This document shows, piece after piece, positions 6,915 through 17,149 of a stretch of 64,000 nt of DNA (its first letter is position 1; every line of letters starts with the position of its first letter). The notes under the pieces are model-generated. The model did not search any database. It was not told where the DNA came from and saw nothing but the letters and a program-made list of their open reading frames with translations. Source of the stretch: Stenotrophomonas maltophilia D457 (GTDB taxonomy: Bacteria; Pseudomonadota; Gammaproteobacteria; Xanthomonadales; Xanthomonadaceae); NCBI RefSeq assembly GCF_000284595.1, contig NC_017671.1, forward strand, positions 2,823,001 through 2,887,000, read 5' to 3'. The position numbers were made by a program, and so were the translations under genes.

Positions 6915-9641
6915 TCAGCGGAACCGGTAGTCCAGCTGCAGCCAGTACTGGCGGCCATACGGGTCGTAGTTGCCAACCGGATAGAACGGCCAGCCGCCAC
7001 CGTTCCTGTCCGCCGGCGGGCGGCTGTCACGCAGGTTGTTGACGATCACGCCCACCGACAGGTTCTCGCCGAACTGGCGGAACACGCTGGCGTTGTAGGT
7101 CATGTACGGCGCGATGCGGCCACTGCCATCGGTCTTCGGCAGTGAACCGAAACGGTTGCCGTACAGCGTGGTGGTCCAGTCACCCTGGTTCCAGGTGATG
7201 CTGCCATTGGCCTTGCTGCGCCACTGGTAGTCATCCAGCGAATTGCGGATGTCACGCTCCGGATCATCGGAGAACTGCCGGTACGTGTGCTCCAGCACCA
7301 CGGTATAGGCCAGGCGCGTAGTGAAGCGGCCATAGCGGCCGGCATCGAAACGCCAGTTACCCTTCAGGTCCAGGCCACGCACCGATTCGGAGGCCGCGTT
7401 GATCGGATTGATCAGCACGCGGGTCACCTGGTCCGGCTGCACGGTTGCAGTGGACGGGTTGCGGATCACCCGCGACAGCGCGTCCTGGCACAGCGGTGAA
7501 CCGATATCGCGCGCTTCCCCACCCAGCGTGCGGCCCAGGCGGCAATCGGCTTCGTCGCGCAGGATGCGGCTGGTATCGAGGCTGGTGACCTCGTTGTCGA
7601 TGCGGATGTCGTAGTAGTCGGCACTGAAATCCAGGCCGGACAGCGGCGACCAGACCACGCCGAAACCATAGGATTTCGCGGTTTCCGGCTGCAGCTGCGC
7701 GTTGGCGCGGTTGCTGTAGTCGATCGACAGGCCGTTGTAGTCGCAGTTGTCGTACGACTGGCCTGCGGTGCGGCAGCGCCAGTAGTCGGTCATGCCCGGG
7801 TTGTAGCCGCGGGTCTCGGTCGCGAACACGTAGTTCATGTCCGGCGCACGGAAGCTGGTCGCAGCAGAGCCGCGGATCAACAGGCTCTCGATCGGGCGGA
7901 ACTCGACGCCGAAGCTCCAGGTCGCCTTGCCGATGTGCTCGCCACCGGCGCGATACTGGTCATAGCGACCGGCCAGCGTCGTGGTCAGCGATTTCAGCAA
8001 CGGCAACTGCAGCTCCACGCCGGCCGCATAGCGGTCACGATCACCGCCGGCACCGATACCGGCGCTGGTGTTCCAGAACTCGCCCGTGCCCAGTCGCGGG
8101 TCCGGGCGGTTGCGGTAGCCCTGGCTGCCGGCCTCGACCACCGCCGCCAATGCAGCGTCGCCACCGGGCAGCGCGAACAAACGGCCGTTGACGCTGGCGC
8201 TGAAGGTCTGCAGCCACGCCGCATTGCGGCTTTCCTGGTAGCCGGACAGGCCCTCGTATTCGCCCGGGGTCAATGGTTTGAACAGGCGTGCCGGGTCGGG
8301 CGCATAGACCTCAACGCCATTGCGTACGCCCAGCTTCGGACCGAGCAGGTATTCGTTGATGCCGGCCAGCAGCACCGGTCGGCGGGTACGGTTCTCGTAA
8401 CGCGAGCGGCTGTAGACCGCTTCGTAATCCCAACCGCTGTCGCCGATCTGGCCACGTGCGCCGACATTGAACGACCACGAGTTTTCCAGGAAGCGGTTGG
8501 CATTGCGCGGCAGGCCGCCGATTTCCTCCGGCGCGAAGCGGCGGTACCAGCTTTCCAGGTTGCCGGTGCCCTGGTTGTAGAAGTAGTTGCGGGCCGAGGT
8601 CCAGGTCGGTGCACGCGTGTTGTTGTAGATCCGCGCGCTGCCCACGGCGACATCGGCGAACAGGTCGGTGGTCTCGTTGACGTGGAAGGTCAGCAGACCG
8701 TAGCCGTTGAGATTGCGCTTCTGGGTCTGCACGGTCCAGTAGCTGGCGGCGGCCTCGTTGCTGCCGCAGTACCAGCCCTGGCGCGGGTTGTTGGCACGGA
8801 ACACGCTGCCGCCATAGATGTCCGACGCGGCGTCGCAGCCGTTGACGCCCGGATCGATGTTGCGGCCGGTGGCAGCATTGCGCCGATAGGCGATCGCGGT
8901 CGCCTGCGGCGCCTTGCCGGCCGGGTCATCGTCCAGCGAATCCATGAAGTCGCGCTGGCGCGCGTGGATCGCCTTGCGCACGTCGAACTCGAAACCGAAC
9001 AGGCCGTCCCAGCGCTCGCCGGAACTGCCGCCCACCACCTGCACGCGCTGGTTGTCACCGCCGCCCTGCTGGGTGCCGCCGGCGCGCACGTTCACGTCCA
9101 CGCCTTCAAAGCGGTCCTTGAGGATGATGTTGACCACACCGGCAATGGCGTCGGAGCCGTACACCGCCGACGCACCGGCAGCCAGCACTTCGATGCGTTC
9201 GATCAGGGCGCTGGGAATGTTGGCCAGGTTGACAACGTTCACCGAGCCTTCGTAGGCCAGCGGGTAGTCGGCCTGGCGACGGCCGTTGACCAGCACCAGC
9301 GTGCGGTTCGGACCCAGCCCGCGCAGATTGATGGTGTTGGCGGCCGGCGTGAACGTATTGCCGAAATCCTCGCCCTGCACGTTGCCGGTGTTCTCGGTCA
9401 GCGCGCTGAGGGCGTCGAAGGCATTGCGGTAGCCCTGTGCGTCGATCTGCTCGCGGCTGATCACCGTCACCGGCGAGGGTCCCTCGACACTGGCACGTGG
9501 AATGCGCGAGCCGGTGACCTTCACTTCCTGCAATGTGGTGGGCGCGCTTTCCTGCGCGAAGGCCGGCAGCGAGGCCAGCATCAGGGACGACAGCGCGAGC
9601 ACCAGCGGACGCGGGCGCATCGCCTTGTGGGAGGCGGACAT
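6915..9641 (-). CDS. TonB-dependent outer membrane receptor
   Basis: 908-residue outer-membrane receptor. It has a signal peptide (RPLVLALSSLMLASLPAFAQ), a TonB-box-like stretch (LQEVKVTGSRIPR), and a plug domain with VTVISREQIDAQGY, INLRGLGPNRTLVLVNGRR and GASAVYGSDAIAGVVNIIL. The 22-stranded barrel ends in the aromatic YRFR. This is the Xanthomonadaceae type with long extracellular loops; the ligand cannot be told from sequence, as no FRAP/NPNL haem motif and no siderophore neighbours are present. ATG at 9641 chosen because AGGA lies 8 bases upstream. It is divergent from a GNAT-like gene. Confidence 0.9.
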   Translation of the reverse strand: MSASHKAMRPRPLVLALSSLMLASLPAFAQESAPTTLQEVKVTGSRIPRASVEGPSPVTVISREQIDAQGYRNAFDALSALTENTGNVQGEDFGNTFTPAANTINLRGLGPNRTLVLVNGRRQADYPLAYEGSVNVVNLANIPSALIERIEVLAAGASAVYGSDAIAGVVNIILKDRFEGVDVNVRAGGTQQGGGDNQRVQVVGGSSGERWDGLFGFEFDVRKAIHARQRDFMDSLDDDPAGKAPQATAIAYRRNAATGRNIDPGVNGCDAASDIYGGSVFRANNPRQGWYCGSNEAAASYWTVQTQKRNLNGYGLLTFHVNETTDLFADVAVGSARIYNNTRAPTWTSARNYFYNQGTGNLESWYRRFAPEEIGGLPRNANRFLENSWSFNVGARGQIGDSGWDYEAVYSRSRYENRTRRPVLLAGINEYLLGPKLGVRNGVEVYAPDPARLFKPLTPGEYEGLSGYQESRNAAWLQTFSASVNGRLFALPGGDAALAAVVEAGSQGYRNRPDPRLGTGEFWNTSAGIGAGGDRDRYAAGVELQLPLLKSLTTTLAGRYDQYRAGGEHIGKATWSFGVEFRPIESLLIRGSAATSFRAPDMNYVFATETRGYNPGMTDYWRCRTAGQSYDNCDYNGLSIDYSNRANAQLQPETAKSYGFGVVWSPLSGLDFSADYYDIRIDNEVTSLDTSRILRDEADCRLGRTLGGEARDIGSPLCQDALSRVIRNPSTATVQPDQVTRVLINPINAASESVRGLDLKGNWRFDAGRYGRFTTRLAYTVVLEHTYRQFSDDPERDIRNSLDDYQWRSKANGSITWNQGDWTTTLYGNRFGSLPKTDGSGRIAPYMTYNASVFRQFGENLSVGVIVNNLRDSRPPADRNGGGWPFYPVGNYDPYGRQYWLQLDYRFR

Positions 9642-9806
9642 GGGCTTCCTGGGGGAGTGGGCGGTGGTACGGGAGCCGCAGCCGGTACGACACATAACGA
9701 TCCCGTAACGAAAGTGTCCTGAATGGGTGGTTTCAACGGAAATGACCAGCCCTGATGGGCTTATGCCTGAACCGAATCAGACGCGTTTACGGCACCACCC
9801 CACTTT

Positions 9807-9820
9807 TGCAATGAATTGCA
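9807..9820. promoter_or_regulatory. Possible operator, 14-bp dyad TGCAATGAATTGCA
   Basis: Perfect 6-2-6 dyad in the AT-richer divergent region between the TonB receptor and the GNAT-like gene. No cognate regulator is adjacent. Confidence 0.35.
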
Positions 9821-9855
9821 TGGCCTGGCGCGTCGGTGATGCGCATCGTGCCGGG

Positions 9856-10455
9856 ATGACCAACAGCGCCCCTTCCACCCACTTCGCTCCACTACGACCC
9901 GTCCTGCGCCGCCACTTGCTCCACCTCCAGGCCACGCCCATCACCCTGCGTTCGTTCCAGCGTACCGACCTGCCACGCTGGCGTGCCTTCGACGACCGTC
10001 GCCAGCGCGGCCAACGGCCGTCCTACGGCATTGATGAAGAGGCGCGGTTCCTCGCCAGCGTCTATCGTTCACGCCTGCAGGAAGACAACGACCTGCTGGT
10101 GCTGGGTGTGTTCGACGACGTGCAGGGCGTACTGCACGACCAGCTGCATATCCGCCTGCAGTCGCTGCACTCGCGCTGCGCCGAGCTGCAATCGCTGCAG
10201 CACCGGCACCCCCATCCGCAGGCGGCACTGCGGGCACTGTGCCCGTTCCTGTTCGACGATGTCGGCCTGCACCGCCTCTTCGTGCTGCTGCCGCCAGGCT
10301 GCACCAGCCCGTTTGCCCAGGCGCTGCAGGCCCATGGGTTCATCCGCGAAGGGATCCTGCGCGACTACCATCTGGACGCGCAGGGATGGCATGACCGTCA
10401 GCTGCTGGCGCTGACCGCGTCGGCCTGGCGCAGCTGTCAGCAGCCGATCGGCTAG
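9856..10455 (+). CDS. GNAT-like acetyltransferase
   Basis: About 199 residues from the ATG at 9856 (the frame stays open to 9727, but the N-terminal extension is poorly conserved in appearance). The N-terminal ITLRSFQRTDLPRWRAFDDRR and the C-terminal LHRLFVLLPPGCTSPFAQALQAHGFIREG...W-R pattern match the RimJ/GNAT fold, including the late NxxSxxxxEKxGF-like segment. The central acetyl-CoA loop (QxxGxG/A) is not seen, so the protein may be divergent or inactive. It overlaps the convergent cdh gene by 4 bases. Confidence 0.6.
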   Translation: MTNSAPSTHFAPLRPVLRRHLLHLQATPITLRSFQRTDLPRWRAFDDRRQRGQRPSYGIDEEARFLASVYRSRLQEDNDLLVLGVFDDVQGVLHDQLHIRLQSLHSRCAELQSLQHRHPHPQAALRALCPFLFDDVGLHRLFVLLPPGCTSPFAQALQAHGFIREGILRDYHLDAQGWHDRQLLALTASAWRSCQQPIG

Positions 10456-11231
10456 CGCACCCGCTCCAGTGCCGCACCGGCACCGGTCAAGACCGTGCAG
10501 GCATGGTCCTGTAGTTCCTCGCCGCTGGCATCGTTGCCGCTGGCGGCATCCACGCGGGTAGCCAGCAGGATGAAGCCGGGCCCGCCCCGCACCTCGCCGC
10601 GCCCGGCCACCACCAGGCTCCACTGGCCCACATCGCCCACGCCGCTCAGGCCATAGGCCAGCAGATTGAGCGGATTGGCGGTCAGTTCTGCACCGGGCAG
10701 CAGATAGGCCTGGTACTGATGCCCGCGCAGCGGCACCGGAAACGGTGACCAGCGCGGACCGAGCGCACCGGCATGTGCATCCAGTGCCTGCAGCACATCC
10801 GCGCGCAGGCAGTCGACATGGATATGCAGCTGGTGCTGCGAGCGACCGTGCGGCGAATTCAGTGCCAGGCTGGCCACGCTGCGCGGCAGCGGCCGGCCCA
10901 GGGCCTGTTCGGTATGCCCGCGCGCCTGCCAGGCGGCCGCAAAATAGTTGGGTACCCCACGCTGGTACAGGCCGTGGCTCTCGATGCCACTGACCTTGTC
11001 CAGCGGCATCAGCAGGAACTGGTAGTCACCGTGCGCATCCTTGACCAGCACGTCGCGGCGGTCGGCCGCCGTCTCCACCCGCAGGCAACTGCCACGCGGT
11101 CCTTCCACCGCCTTGCAGTCACGCTCGATCAAGCGCCACAGCGCATCGGAATGGGCCGGCGGTGGAGGTGGCGCGCTGGCGCAGGCGGACAACAGCAGCA
11201 GGGACGACAGCAGCAAAGGGCGGAGGGACAC
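10452..11231 (-). CDS. cdh: CDP-diacylglycerol pyrophosphatase (Cdh family) lipoprotein
   Basis: 259 residues. Cdh hydrolyses CDP-diacylglycerol to phosphatidate and CMP in phospholipid turnover. Family features seen: LWRLIERDC, GSCLRVE, LMPLDKVSGIES (E. coli-like R/KxxGIESP), a W-x-R stretch and the HIT-superfamily catalytic core SPHGRSQHQLHIHVDC near residues 128-143. The N-terminus is a lipoprotein signal (LLSSLLLLSAC), so the enzyme is membrane-attached on the periplasmic side. It starts at GTG. Length is close to the E. coli protein (about 250). Confidence 0.85.
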   Translation of the reverse strand: MSLRPLLLSSLLLLSACASAPPPPPAHSDALWRLIERDCKAVEGPRGSCLRVETAADRRDVLVKDAHGDYQFLLMPLDKVSGIESHGLYQRGVPNYFAAAWQARGHTEQALGRPLPRSVASLALNSPHGRSQHQLHIHVDCLRADVLQALDAHAGALGPRWSPFPVPLRGHQYQAYLLPGAELTANPLNLLAYGLSGVGDVGQWSLVVAGRGEVRGGPGFILLATRVDAASGNDASGEELQDHACTVLTGAGAALERVR

Positions 11232-11299
11232 GGCGGCAACTCACGGAACAGGCACGGCAGACGGCGCCGCGCTGCATTCTAGCCAGTGCAGTGCTGCAG

Positions 11300-11959
11300 T
11301 CAGTAGGTGCCGAACGGCACTTCAACCACGAACGGGGCCTCGCCGTCGCCGCCCTGCAGGGTGTAGCGGTCCAGCGCGCCATCGTCATCGGCGTGCGGCT
11401 GGCGCTGGAAATGCAGGGAATAACGGTTGTCGCCCAGCAGGACGGCACTGCCATCGTCCTCCAGCGCGGCGCCCTCGGGGATCAGCAGCCCGCCCAGGTC
11501 GCTGTAGGCCCCGGGCACATCGGCGAAGCCGTAGTCTGCCAGTTCGTCCACCCGCTGCATCGCGTAGACATGCGGCAGATAAGGACGCGCCGGGCTGCGG
11601 CCATTGCTCAGGTCGGTCACCCAGGCCTGCGGCAGGTGGTACCGCTCGCGCAGCGCGGCCACGCCCAGCGACGGGCTGGCCACCTGCAGGCAACACACCG
11701 CCCGCTTGCCTTCACGGTCGAGGATGGCGAAACGGTCGCCGCGGGTCGCCGCCTGCGGCAGCATGGCGAAGGCCAGATTGCGCTGGGCCGGCGCGTAGCC
11801 GGCCTCGGTCTGAAGGTTGCGCCACGCGCCGAACACCGGCGTTTCCGCGGCTGCGGCCGGCACTGGCTCGGCGGCAGTGGCGGCACACGCCACGGCCAGC
11901 ACCGATACTGCAAGTACCGTCATCGCCCTGCGCTTGTCGCGGAAACTGTCTGCCGTCAT
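11300..11959 (-). CDS. Hypothetical exported protein
   Basis: About 219 residues. A basic n-region (FRDKRR) followed by a hydrophobic stretch and AATAAEP gives a good Sec signal peptide; an alternative start at 11923 would remove the basic residues, so the ATG at 11959 is preferred. The mature part (EAGYAPAQRNLAFAMLP, AILDREGKRAVCCLQV, ending FVVEVPFGTY) is not a family I recognise. The paired Cys (VCCL) could bind metal or form a disulfide. It lies 68 bases downstream of cdh on the same strand but upstream in transcription, so co-transcription with cdh is possible. Confidence 0.65.
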   Translation of the reverse strand: MTADSFRDKRRAMTVLAVSVLAVACAATAAEPVPAAAAETPVFGAWRNLQTEAGYAPAQRNLAFAMLPQAATRGDRFAILDREGKRAVCCLQVASPSLGVAALRERYHLPQAWVTDLSNGRSPARPYLPHVYAMQRVDELADYGFADVPGAYSDLGGLLIPEGAALEDDGSAVLLGDNRYSLHFQRQPHADDDGALDRYTLQGGDGEAPFVVEVPFGTY

Positions 11960-12128
11960 ACCGTATCCAGCACCTGCACCGGAATGGCCCGGCCTGCCCG
12001 CTGGCGCGATGCCAGTCATCCCTCCCACTATGCAATGACCATGCTGTGCCGGCAATGACCGGGGCGCTGACGCCTTTCGCGCGCCGGGTGCTATCGTTCC
12101 GCCCATCTTCCCTGCGCAGGAGCGCTGC

Positions 12129-12425
12129 ATGTCCGCCTTCCGTCTGTCCCTGTTGCTACCCGCGTCGGCCCTGCTGCTGTCGGCCTGCGTCAGCACCCCC
12201 GGTCCGCAGGTCAAGGGTACCGGCCACTGCGACGCCAGCCAGCTGGGCTGGGCAATCGGCCAGCCTGCCAATGAGCCCAACATCCGCCGCCTGTCCAGCG
12301 AAAGCGGTGCCGGCCTGGTCAACCCGATCGGCCCCAACACCATCACCACCAAGGACATCCGCCACGACCGCCTGCGTGTGCACGTGGACAAGGACAACAT
12401 CATCACCGCCACCCGCTGCGAGTAG
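12129..12425 (+). CDS. Peptidase inhibitor I78-like lipoprotein
   Basis: 98 residues with a lipoprotein signal (SALLLSAC, Cys near residue 20). The mature domain has the small I78 inhibitor pattern: CDASQLGWAIGQPAN, SGAGLV, a T-x-D-x-R-x-x-RL motif (TTKDIRHDRLRVHVD) and a final TRC that pairs with the first Cys. I78 proteins inhibit serine proteases; here it would protect the envelope. AGGAG lies 7 bases before the ATG. It is monocistronic and followed by a GTAG palindrome pair. Confidence 0.8.
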   Translation: MSAFRLSLLLPASALLLSACVSTPGPQVKGTGHCDASQLGWAIGQPANEPNIRRLSSESGAGLVNPIGPNTITTKDIRHDRLRVHVDKDNIITATRCE

Positions 12426-12430
12426 GCGCT

Positions 12431-12491
12431 GTAGAGCCGAGCCCATGCCCGGCTGCGCTTCCGTGACAGCCGAGCGCAGGCTCGGCTCTAC
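12431..12491. repeat. Paired GTAG palindromes (SMAG type)
   Basis: GTAGAGCCGAGC...GCTCGGCTCTAC: two facing units that can fold singly or together; they lie between convergent genes. Confidence 0.85.
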
Positions 12492-12494
12492 AGC

Positions 12495-13379
12495 TCAGGG
12501 CTCGGTATACCCCGCGCAGTCCGGCAGCGCCTGGTCGGGGTGGAACACCCCATCACTGAAGCGGAACAACCGCGTGTAGCTGCACGCCGGGTCCTGCTCG
12601 GTGCGCAGGTCCTTCTTCTTCAACGGCCCCTTGGCCAGCGAATCCTCGAAGCGTGAGACACCGGCCGGGAACCGCGTCGCCACCGTATGGTAGCGCAACA
12701 CCGGCATGCCCCCGGCGGCGGTATCCAGCGCCAGCCTTGCCGAGAACCGATACTCGTCGTGGCAGGCGCCAGCGCGCTGCTTCATGTCCTGCTCGCTGAA
12801 ACAGGCGCGGATCATCGCGTTGCCCAGCCATGGCAGGGTCAGCACGTCGTCGTCCACCTGGATGTCATCCTGCAGGTGACGCACGCGCGCCAGCTGCAGC
12901 GTGGACGCGTCGGCACCACCGCCTGAGTACATCGTGCTGAATTTGACGATACCGCCCACCAGCACGTTCTGGCGGGCGCGCTGCCGCGGGTCGCTCACCG
13001 CCTCATCGCTGCCAACGCCAGGCGCAAGCCGCACGATCCACGGCCACAGCGAAAGCTCGCTTTCCTGCGGCACGTCGATGCTGACGTGGTAGACGTGCGG
13101 CTCGCTTTCGCCAGCCTCCCGTTCAGAGACTTCCAGCGTCGTCGGCCGATCGCCGTCCTCGGCCACCGGCTGCACACGCACGCACCAGGCACGATCGAGG
13201 GTGCAGTACTGCATGCGTGCTTCGCCCTGCCCTCCCTGTTCCAGCACCTGCCCCAGCGGCTCCATCACGTTGCCGGCGGCGTCGCGCTGCTGCGGCAGGA
13301 TCGCGGACTGCGCCAGCACCAGCAGCGGTGTTGCCAGCAATGCAGCGCACAGGGTCGCGCGGGCAACGATGGTGGGCAT
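12495..13379 (-). CDS. Hypothetical exported protein
   Basis: 294 residues with a clear signal peptide (ATLCAALLATPLLVLAQSA). The frame extends upstream, but the ATG at 13379 has AGGAG 7 bases before it. The mature protein contains QYCTLDRAWCVRV, a YHVSIDVPQE strand, and a Cys-rich C-terminus (DPACSYTRLFRF ... LPDCAGY), suggesting disulfide-stabilised periplasmic folding. I do not recognise the family. It stands alone, flanked by GTAG repeats on both sides. Confidence 0.7.
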   Translation of the reverse strand: MPTIVARATLCAALLATPLLVLAQSAILPQQRDAAGNVMEPLGQVLEQGGQGEARMQYCTLDRAWCVRVQPVAEDGDRPTTLEVSEREAGESEPHVYHVSIDVPQESELSLWPWIVRLAPGVGSDEAVSDPRQRARQNVLVGGIVKFSTMYSGGGADASTLQLARVRHLQDDIQVDDDVLTLPWLGNAMIRACFSEQDMKQRAGACHDEYRFSARLALDTAAGGMPVLRYHTVATRFPAGVSRFEDSLAKGPLKKKDLRTEQDPACSYTRLFRFSDGVFHPDQALPDCAGYTEP

Positions 13380-13430
13380 GGGCGGCTCCTGCGTACGGGA
13401 TTCCGATGGTAACCGCTGTCCGGGTGGGGC

Positions 13431-13489
13431 TGAGCCATGCTCGACGGCTGTCTGTCGGGAAGAGCAGCCGAGCATGGGCTCGGCTCTAC
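13431..13489. repeat. GTAG palindromes (SMAG type)
   Basis: A GAGCCATGCTCG unit followed by an AGCCGAGCATGGGCTCGGCTCTAC unit, downstream of dld and upstream of the preceding exported-protein gene. Confidence 0.75.
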
Positions 13490-13490
13490 A

Positions 13491-15191
13491 TCATCCGCAG
13501 TCGCAGCCACCCCACCCTTTTTCCTTCGAGGTCTGGCCGATGCCCGGATTGAACGTATTGCTCGGGTCCAGCTGCCGATAGAACCCGGCCAGGGCCGGCT
13601 TGGCCGGGTACAGGTGGCCGACATTGTGCTCGGCCGGATACTCGGCGCCGCGCTGGTCCAGCAGCGCCCACATCGCGTGCTCGATCGCCATCGGGTCTTC
13701 GCCCTTGCGTGCGATGTAGTCCTGGTGGAACACATGGCACAGGAAGTGCCCGTAATACAGCTTGTGCAGCAGGCGTCCATCGATATCGGCCGGCAACTGC
13801 TCGAACCAGTCGGCATCATCGCGGCGCAGGGCGATGTCCAGCGCCACGATATCCTGCACCTGGTCCCGATGCACTTCGCGGTAGCGCACCGCCGCGCCGG
13901 CCACCGCGAAGCGATGCAGGAACGCCTTGCGCCCCTCATCGGCCGTGCAGTGGAAGTAGCCACCCTCATGATCGGCGAAGAAGCCGCGCAGCCAGGCCTC
14001 GGTTGCCGCCGCGTCCTGTGCGGAGACCTTCAGCAACAGGTGATGCTCGTAGCGCTGGCGGAATTCACCCATGCGCCTGGGCAGGTGCGAGGGCAGCAGG
14101 CCGGTCAGCATCTGCATCACCCGGTCGGTTACCCCGCGCAGGCCCAGCCGTTCGAACCATCCATCGACCCGGCTCTTCAATGCGAACGCGGCGGGCACAC
14201 GGGAAGTGCCGAGGCGGTCGATCAACAGGAAGCTGTCCTTGCCGTAGCGCTCGCCGATGTCATAGGCATCGCGGTGGATGTACTCGCCGGCCATCGGCAG
14301 GCGCTCGAAGCCGGTCAGCAGCTGGCGTCGGATCGCAGTGAGGCTGTCGGTGCGGTTGCTGCCGATGTAGAAGACCTCGGCGGGCTCCTTTTCGAAGGTA
14401 TCCAGGCGCACCGCGAACACCGCCAGCTTGCCGGCCGAACCGGCCGCTTCGAAGTGGCGGCTGGGGTCGGCGTTGAAGCGTGCCGGCGTATCGGCATCGA
14501 CCCGGCGCACTTCCTCGGCGTAGCGTGGATCAGACGCGGCGCGGCCATCGCCGTCACCCACGTCGTCAGCGGCATAGTCACCGGCCTGCAGGCGCTGCAG
14601 GATCTGCTCGGGCGTATCACCCAGCGCGATGCCGAGGTGGTTGACCAGCTGCAACTGGCCCTGCGCATCGACCTGCGCATACAGCGCCAGCTCGGTATAG
14701 GCCGGGCCACGGCGCACCAGCGCGCCGCCGGAGTTGTTGCAGATGCCGCCCAGCACCGAGGCGCCGATGCAGGAGGAGCCGATCACCGAATGCGGTTCGC
14801 GGCCCAGCGGTGCCAGGGTCTGCTCCAGGCGGTCGAGCGTGGCGCCGGGCAGGCACAGCACCTGGCGGCCCTCGTTCAACAGCTGGATGCCGGTCAGGCG
14901 CAGCGTGCTGACCAGCACGATCGGGCGCCCATAGTCGTCCCCATCCGGCGTCGAGCCACCGGTCAGGCCGGTATTGGCCGCCTGCAGGATGATCGCCGCT
15001 CCGCCCTGCACCGCTGCCTGCAGCACATACCACAGTTCCAGCAAGGTACCTGGGCGCACCACCGCCAGCACCGGGCCATCGCCGAAGCGGTAGCCACGAC
15101 GGAAGCGGCGCGTGGCCTTGTCGCCGGTCAACACATGGCGGCTGCCGACCGCGTCGCGCAACTGCGCCAGCACGGCGTCATGGCCACTCAT
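13491..15191 (-). CDS. dld: Quinone-dependent D-lactate dehydrogenase
   Basis: 566-residue FAD-linked D-lactate dehydrogenase that oxidises D-lactate to pyruvate and passes electrons to quinone at the inner membrane. The FAD-binding (PCMH) half shows [15 protein letters not shown] and [18 protein letters not shown]; the C-terminal half holds the membrane-binding/cap region with FLLIDRLG and [14 protein letters not shown], as in E. coli Dld (571 residues). Its ATG overlaps the lldD stop codon (ATGA), which implies translational coupling. Last gene of the lld cluster. Confidence 0.95.
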   Translation of the reverse strand: MSGHDAVLAQLRDAVGSRHVLTGDKATRRFRRGYRFGDGPVLAVVRPGTLLELWYVLQAAVQGGAAIILQAANTGLTGGSTPDGDDYGRPIVLVSTLRLTGIQLLNEGRQVLCLPGATLDRLEQTLAPLGREPHSVIGSSCIGASVLGGICNNSGGALVRRGPAYTELALYAQVDAQGQLQLVNHLGIALGDTPEQILQRLQAGDYAADDVGDGDGRAASDPRYAEEVRRVDADTPARFNADPSRHFEAAGSAGKLAVFAVRLDTFEKEPAEVFYIGSNRTDSLTAIRRQLLTGFERLPMAGEYIHRDAYDIGERYGKDSFLLIDRLGTSRVPAAFALKSRVDGWFERLGLRGVTDRVMQMLTGLLPSHLPRRMGEFRQRYEHHLLLKVSAQDAAATEAWLRGFFADHEGGYFHCTADEGRKAFLHRFAVAGAAVRYREVHRDQVQDIVALDIALRRDDADWFEQLPADIDGRLLHKLYYGHFLCHVFHQDYIARKGEDPMAIEHAMWALLDQRGAEYPAEHNVGHLYPAKPALAGFYRQLDPSNTFNPGIGQTSKEKGWGGCDCG

Positions 15192-16327
15192 GGCAGGTTG
15201 ACCAGCGAATCGCGGCTGATGTCGGCGATGCGGCGCGCGCCGGTCAGTGTCATCGCCACGCGCATCTCCTTGGCGATCAGGTCCAGCAGGTTGGCCACGC
15301 CGGCCTCGCCCTGCGCGGCCAGCGCATAGACGAAGGCGCGCCCCAGCAGCACGGTATCGGCCCCCAGCGCCAGCATGCGCACCACGTCCAGGCCGGTACG
15401 GATGCCCGAATCGGCGAGGATCTTCAGGTCGCCCTGCACCGCATCGGCGATGGCCGGCAATGCACGTGCGGTAGACAGCACGCCATCCAGCTGGCGACCA
15501 CCGTGGTTGGAAACCACGATGCCATCGGCACCGAACCTGACCGCATCGCGCGCATCATCCGGGTCGAGGATGCCCTTGATCACCATCGGGCCCTTCCAGA
15601 ACTCGCGGATCCACTCCAGGTCCTTCCACGAAATGGACGGATCGAAGTTGCTGCCCAGCCAGCCGATGTAATCCTCCAGCCCGGTCGGGTTGCCGCGGTA
15701 GGTGGAGATGTTGCCCAGGTCATGCGGACGGCCGAACAGGCCGACGTCCCACGCCCAGTGCGGATGGGTGACGGCCTGGCCGATGCGGCGCAGCGAGGCA
15801 TTCGGGCCGCTCATGCCGGAGTGTGCATCACGGTAGCGCGCGCCCGGCACCGGCATGTCCACGGTGAACACCAGCGTGGTCACACCGGCGGCCTGTGCCC
15901 GCTCCAGCGCATTGCGCATGAAGCCACGGTCGCGCAGCACGTACAGCTGGAACCACATCGGCCGCTGGATGGCCGGTGCCACTTCCTCGATCGGGCACAC
16001 CGATACGGTGGACAGGGTGAACGGGATGCCCCGGCTGTCGGCCGCGCGCGCCGCCTGCACTTCACCGCGGCGGGCATACATGCCGGTCAGGCCGACCGGC
16101 GCCAGCGCCACCGGCATTGCCAGCGTTTCGCCGAACAGCTCGGTTTCCAGGCTCAGGTCGGACATGTTGCGCAGGATGCGCTGGCGCAGCGCGATGTCGG
16201 ACAGGTCGGAAACGTTGCGCTTCAGCGTGTGCTCGGCATACGCGCCGCCATCGATGTAGTGGAACAGGAACGGCGGCAGCCGGCGTTGCGCTGCGGCACG
16301 GTAATCGGTGGAGGCGGAGATGATCAT
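15188..16327 (-). CDS. lldD: L-lactate dehydrogenase (cytochrome/quinone)
   Basis: 379-residue FMN enzyme oxidising L-lactate to pyruvate at the membrane. It is nearly collinear with E. coli LldD from the first residues ([20 protein letters not shown]) to the C-terminal TLTGA. Active-site segments are present: [35 protein letters not shown], and [10 protein letters not shown] with the catalytic His and substrate-binding Arg. ATG at 16327 matches the E. coli start, although the frame extends upstream. It lies 4 bases after lldR and overlaps dld. Confidence 0.97.
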   Translation of the reverse strand: MIISASTDYRAAAQRRLPPFLFHYIDGGAYAEHTLKRNVSDLSDIALRQRILRNMSDLSLETELFGETLAMPVALAPVGLTGMYARRGEVQAARAADSRGIPFTLSTVSVCPIEEVAPAIQRPMWFQLYVLRDRGFMRNALERAQAAGVTTLVFTVDMPVPGARYRDAHSGMSGPNASLRRIGQAVTHPHWAWDVGLFGRPHDLGNISTYRGNPTGLEDYIGWLGSNFDPSISWKDLEWIREFWKGPMVIKGILDPDDARDAVRFGADGIVVSNHGGRQLDGVLSTARALPAIADAVQGDLKILADSGIRTGLDVVRMLALGADTVLLGRAFVYALAAQGEAGVANLLDLIAKEMRVAMTLTGARRIADISRDSLVNLP

Positions 16328-16331
16328 GGGG

Positions 16332-17096
16332 TCAACCGTGTGGGGAAGGCAGGCGCGAGGCCCGCGCACGCCGGGCTTCGTTGTCATCGAGCGTGCGCAG
16401 CGTGGTGTGCACGAACTCGAGGTGGGCATGCGCAGCGGCGCGCGCGCGTTCGGGGTCGCCGGCCAGCACCGCATCCATCATTTCGCGGTGCTGGTCGGAC
16501 AGGGGCGAGAAGGTCCTCGCCGAGGTGTAGAGCTTCTCGCGGCTCTGCGAGATGTTGGTCTGCAGCAGTTCGAACAGGCCGCGCATCACCTGCAGCAGCA
16601 CCAGGTTGTGGGAGGCCTCGGCGATGGACAGGTGGAAGGCCGCGTCAGCCTCTGCTTCACCGGTGGGGTCGTCCTTGCCGTGCGCGTCCATCATGGTCTG
16701 GAAGGCCTGCGCGATGCGCGTACGGTCCTCATCGGTGGCTCGCAGCGCCGCATGCCAGGCAGTGGCACCTTCCAGCGCGTGGCGGATCTCCAGCACGTCA
16801 AAACGGTATTCCGGGTCGCCCTGGAACAGCGGCAGGTACGGCGCCAGCGGTTCATCCAGCGCCTGCCGCGCGCGCGCCGCCGGTTCGGCCACGTAGGTGC
16901 CGCCACCGATGCGTGCGGTCAGCAGGCCCTGGCTGGCCAGCTGCGCGATGGCCTCGCGCAGCGCGGTGCGCGAGACCCCCAGCTGCACCGCCAGGGTGCG
17001 CTCAGCGGGCAACCGGTCGCCCGGCCGCAGCCGCTGTTCCTGCACCAGGCCGCGCAGCTGCGCGGCCACCCTGTCCGAAATACGTTGCGTGCTCAT
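16332..17096 (-). CDS. lldR: Lactate-responsive GntR/FadR-family regulator LldR
   Basis: 254 residues. N-terminal winged HTH (residues about 5-75: [27 protein letters not shown]) and a C-terminal FCD-type all-helical ligand domain with the metal/ligand histidines in [13 protein letters not shown] and [11 protein letters not shown]. In E. coli LldR senses L-lactate and controls lldPRD; the gene order here (permease, regulator, dehydrogenase) is the same. Two PdhR/LldR-type dyads lie upstream of lldP. The gene has a 53-base gap from lldP and 4 bases to lldD. Confidence 0.93.
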   Translation of the reverse strand: MSTQRISDRVAAQLRGLVQEQRLRPGDRLPAERTLAVQLGVSRTALREAIAQLASQGLLTARIGGGTYVAEPAARARQALDEPLAPYLPLFQGDPEYRFDVLEIRHALEGATAWHAALRATDEDRTRIAQAFQTMMDAHGKDDPTGEAEADAAFHLSIAEASHNLVLLQVMRGLFELLQTNISQSREKLYTSARTFSPLSDQHREMMDAVLAGDPERARAAAHAHLEFVHTTLRTLDDNEARRARASRLPSPHG

Positions 17097-17149
17097 GGCG
17101 CCATTGTGGCCCGAAGCGCACAGCGGGTGGTCGGCCAGCCATGCATGGC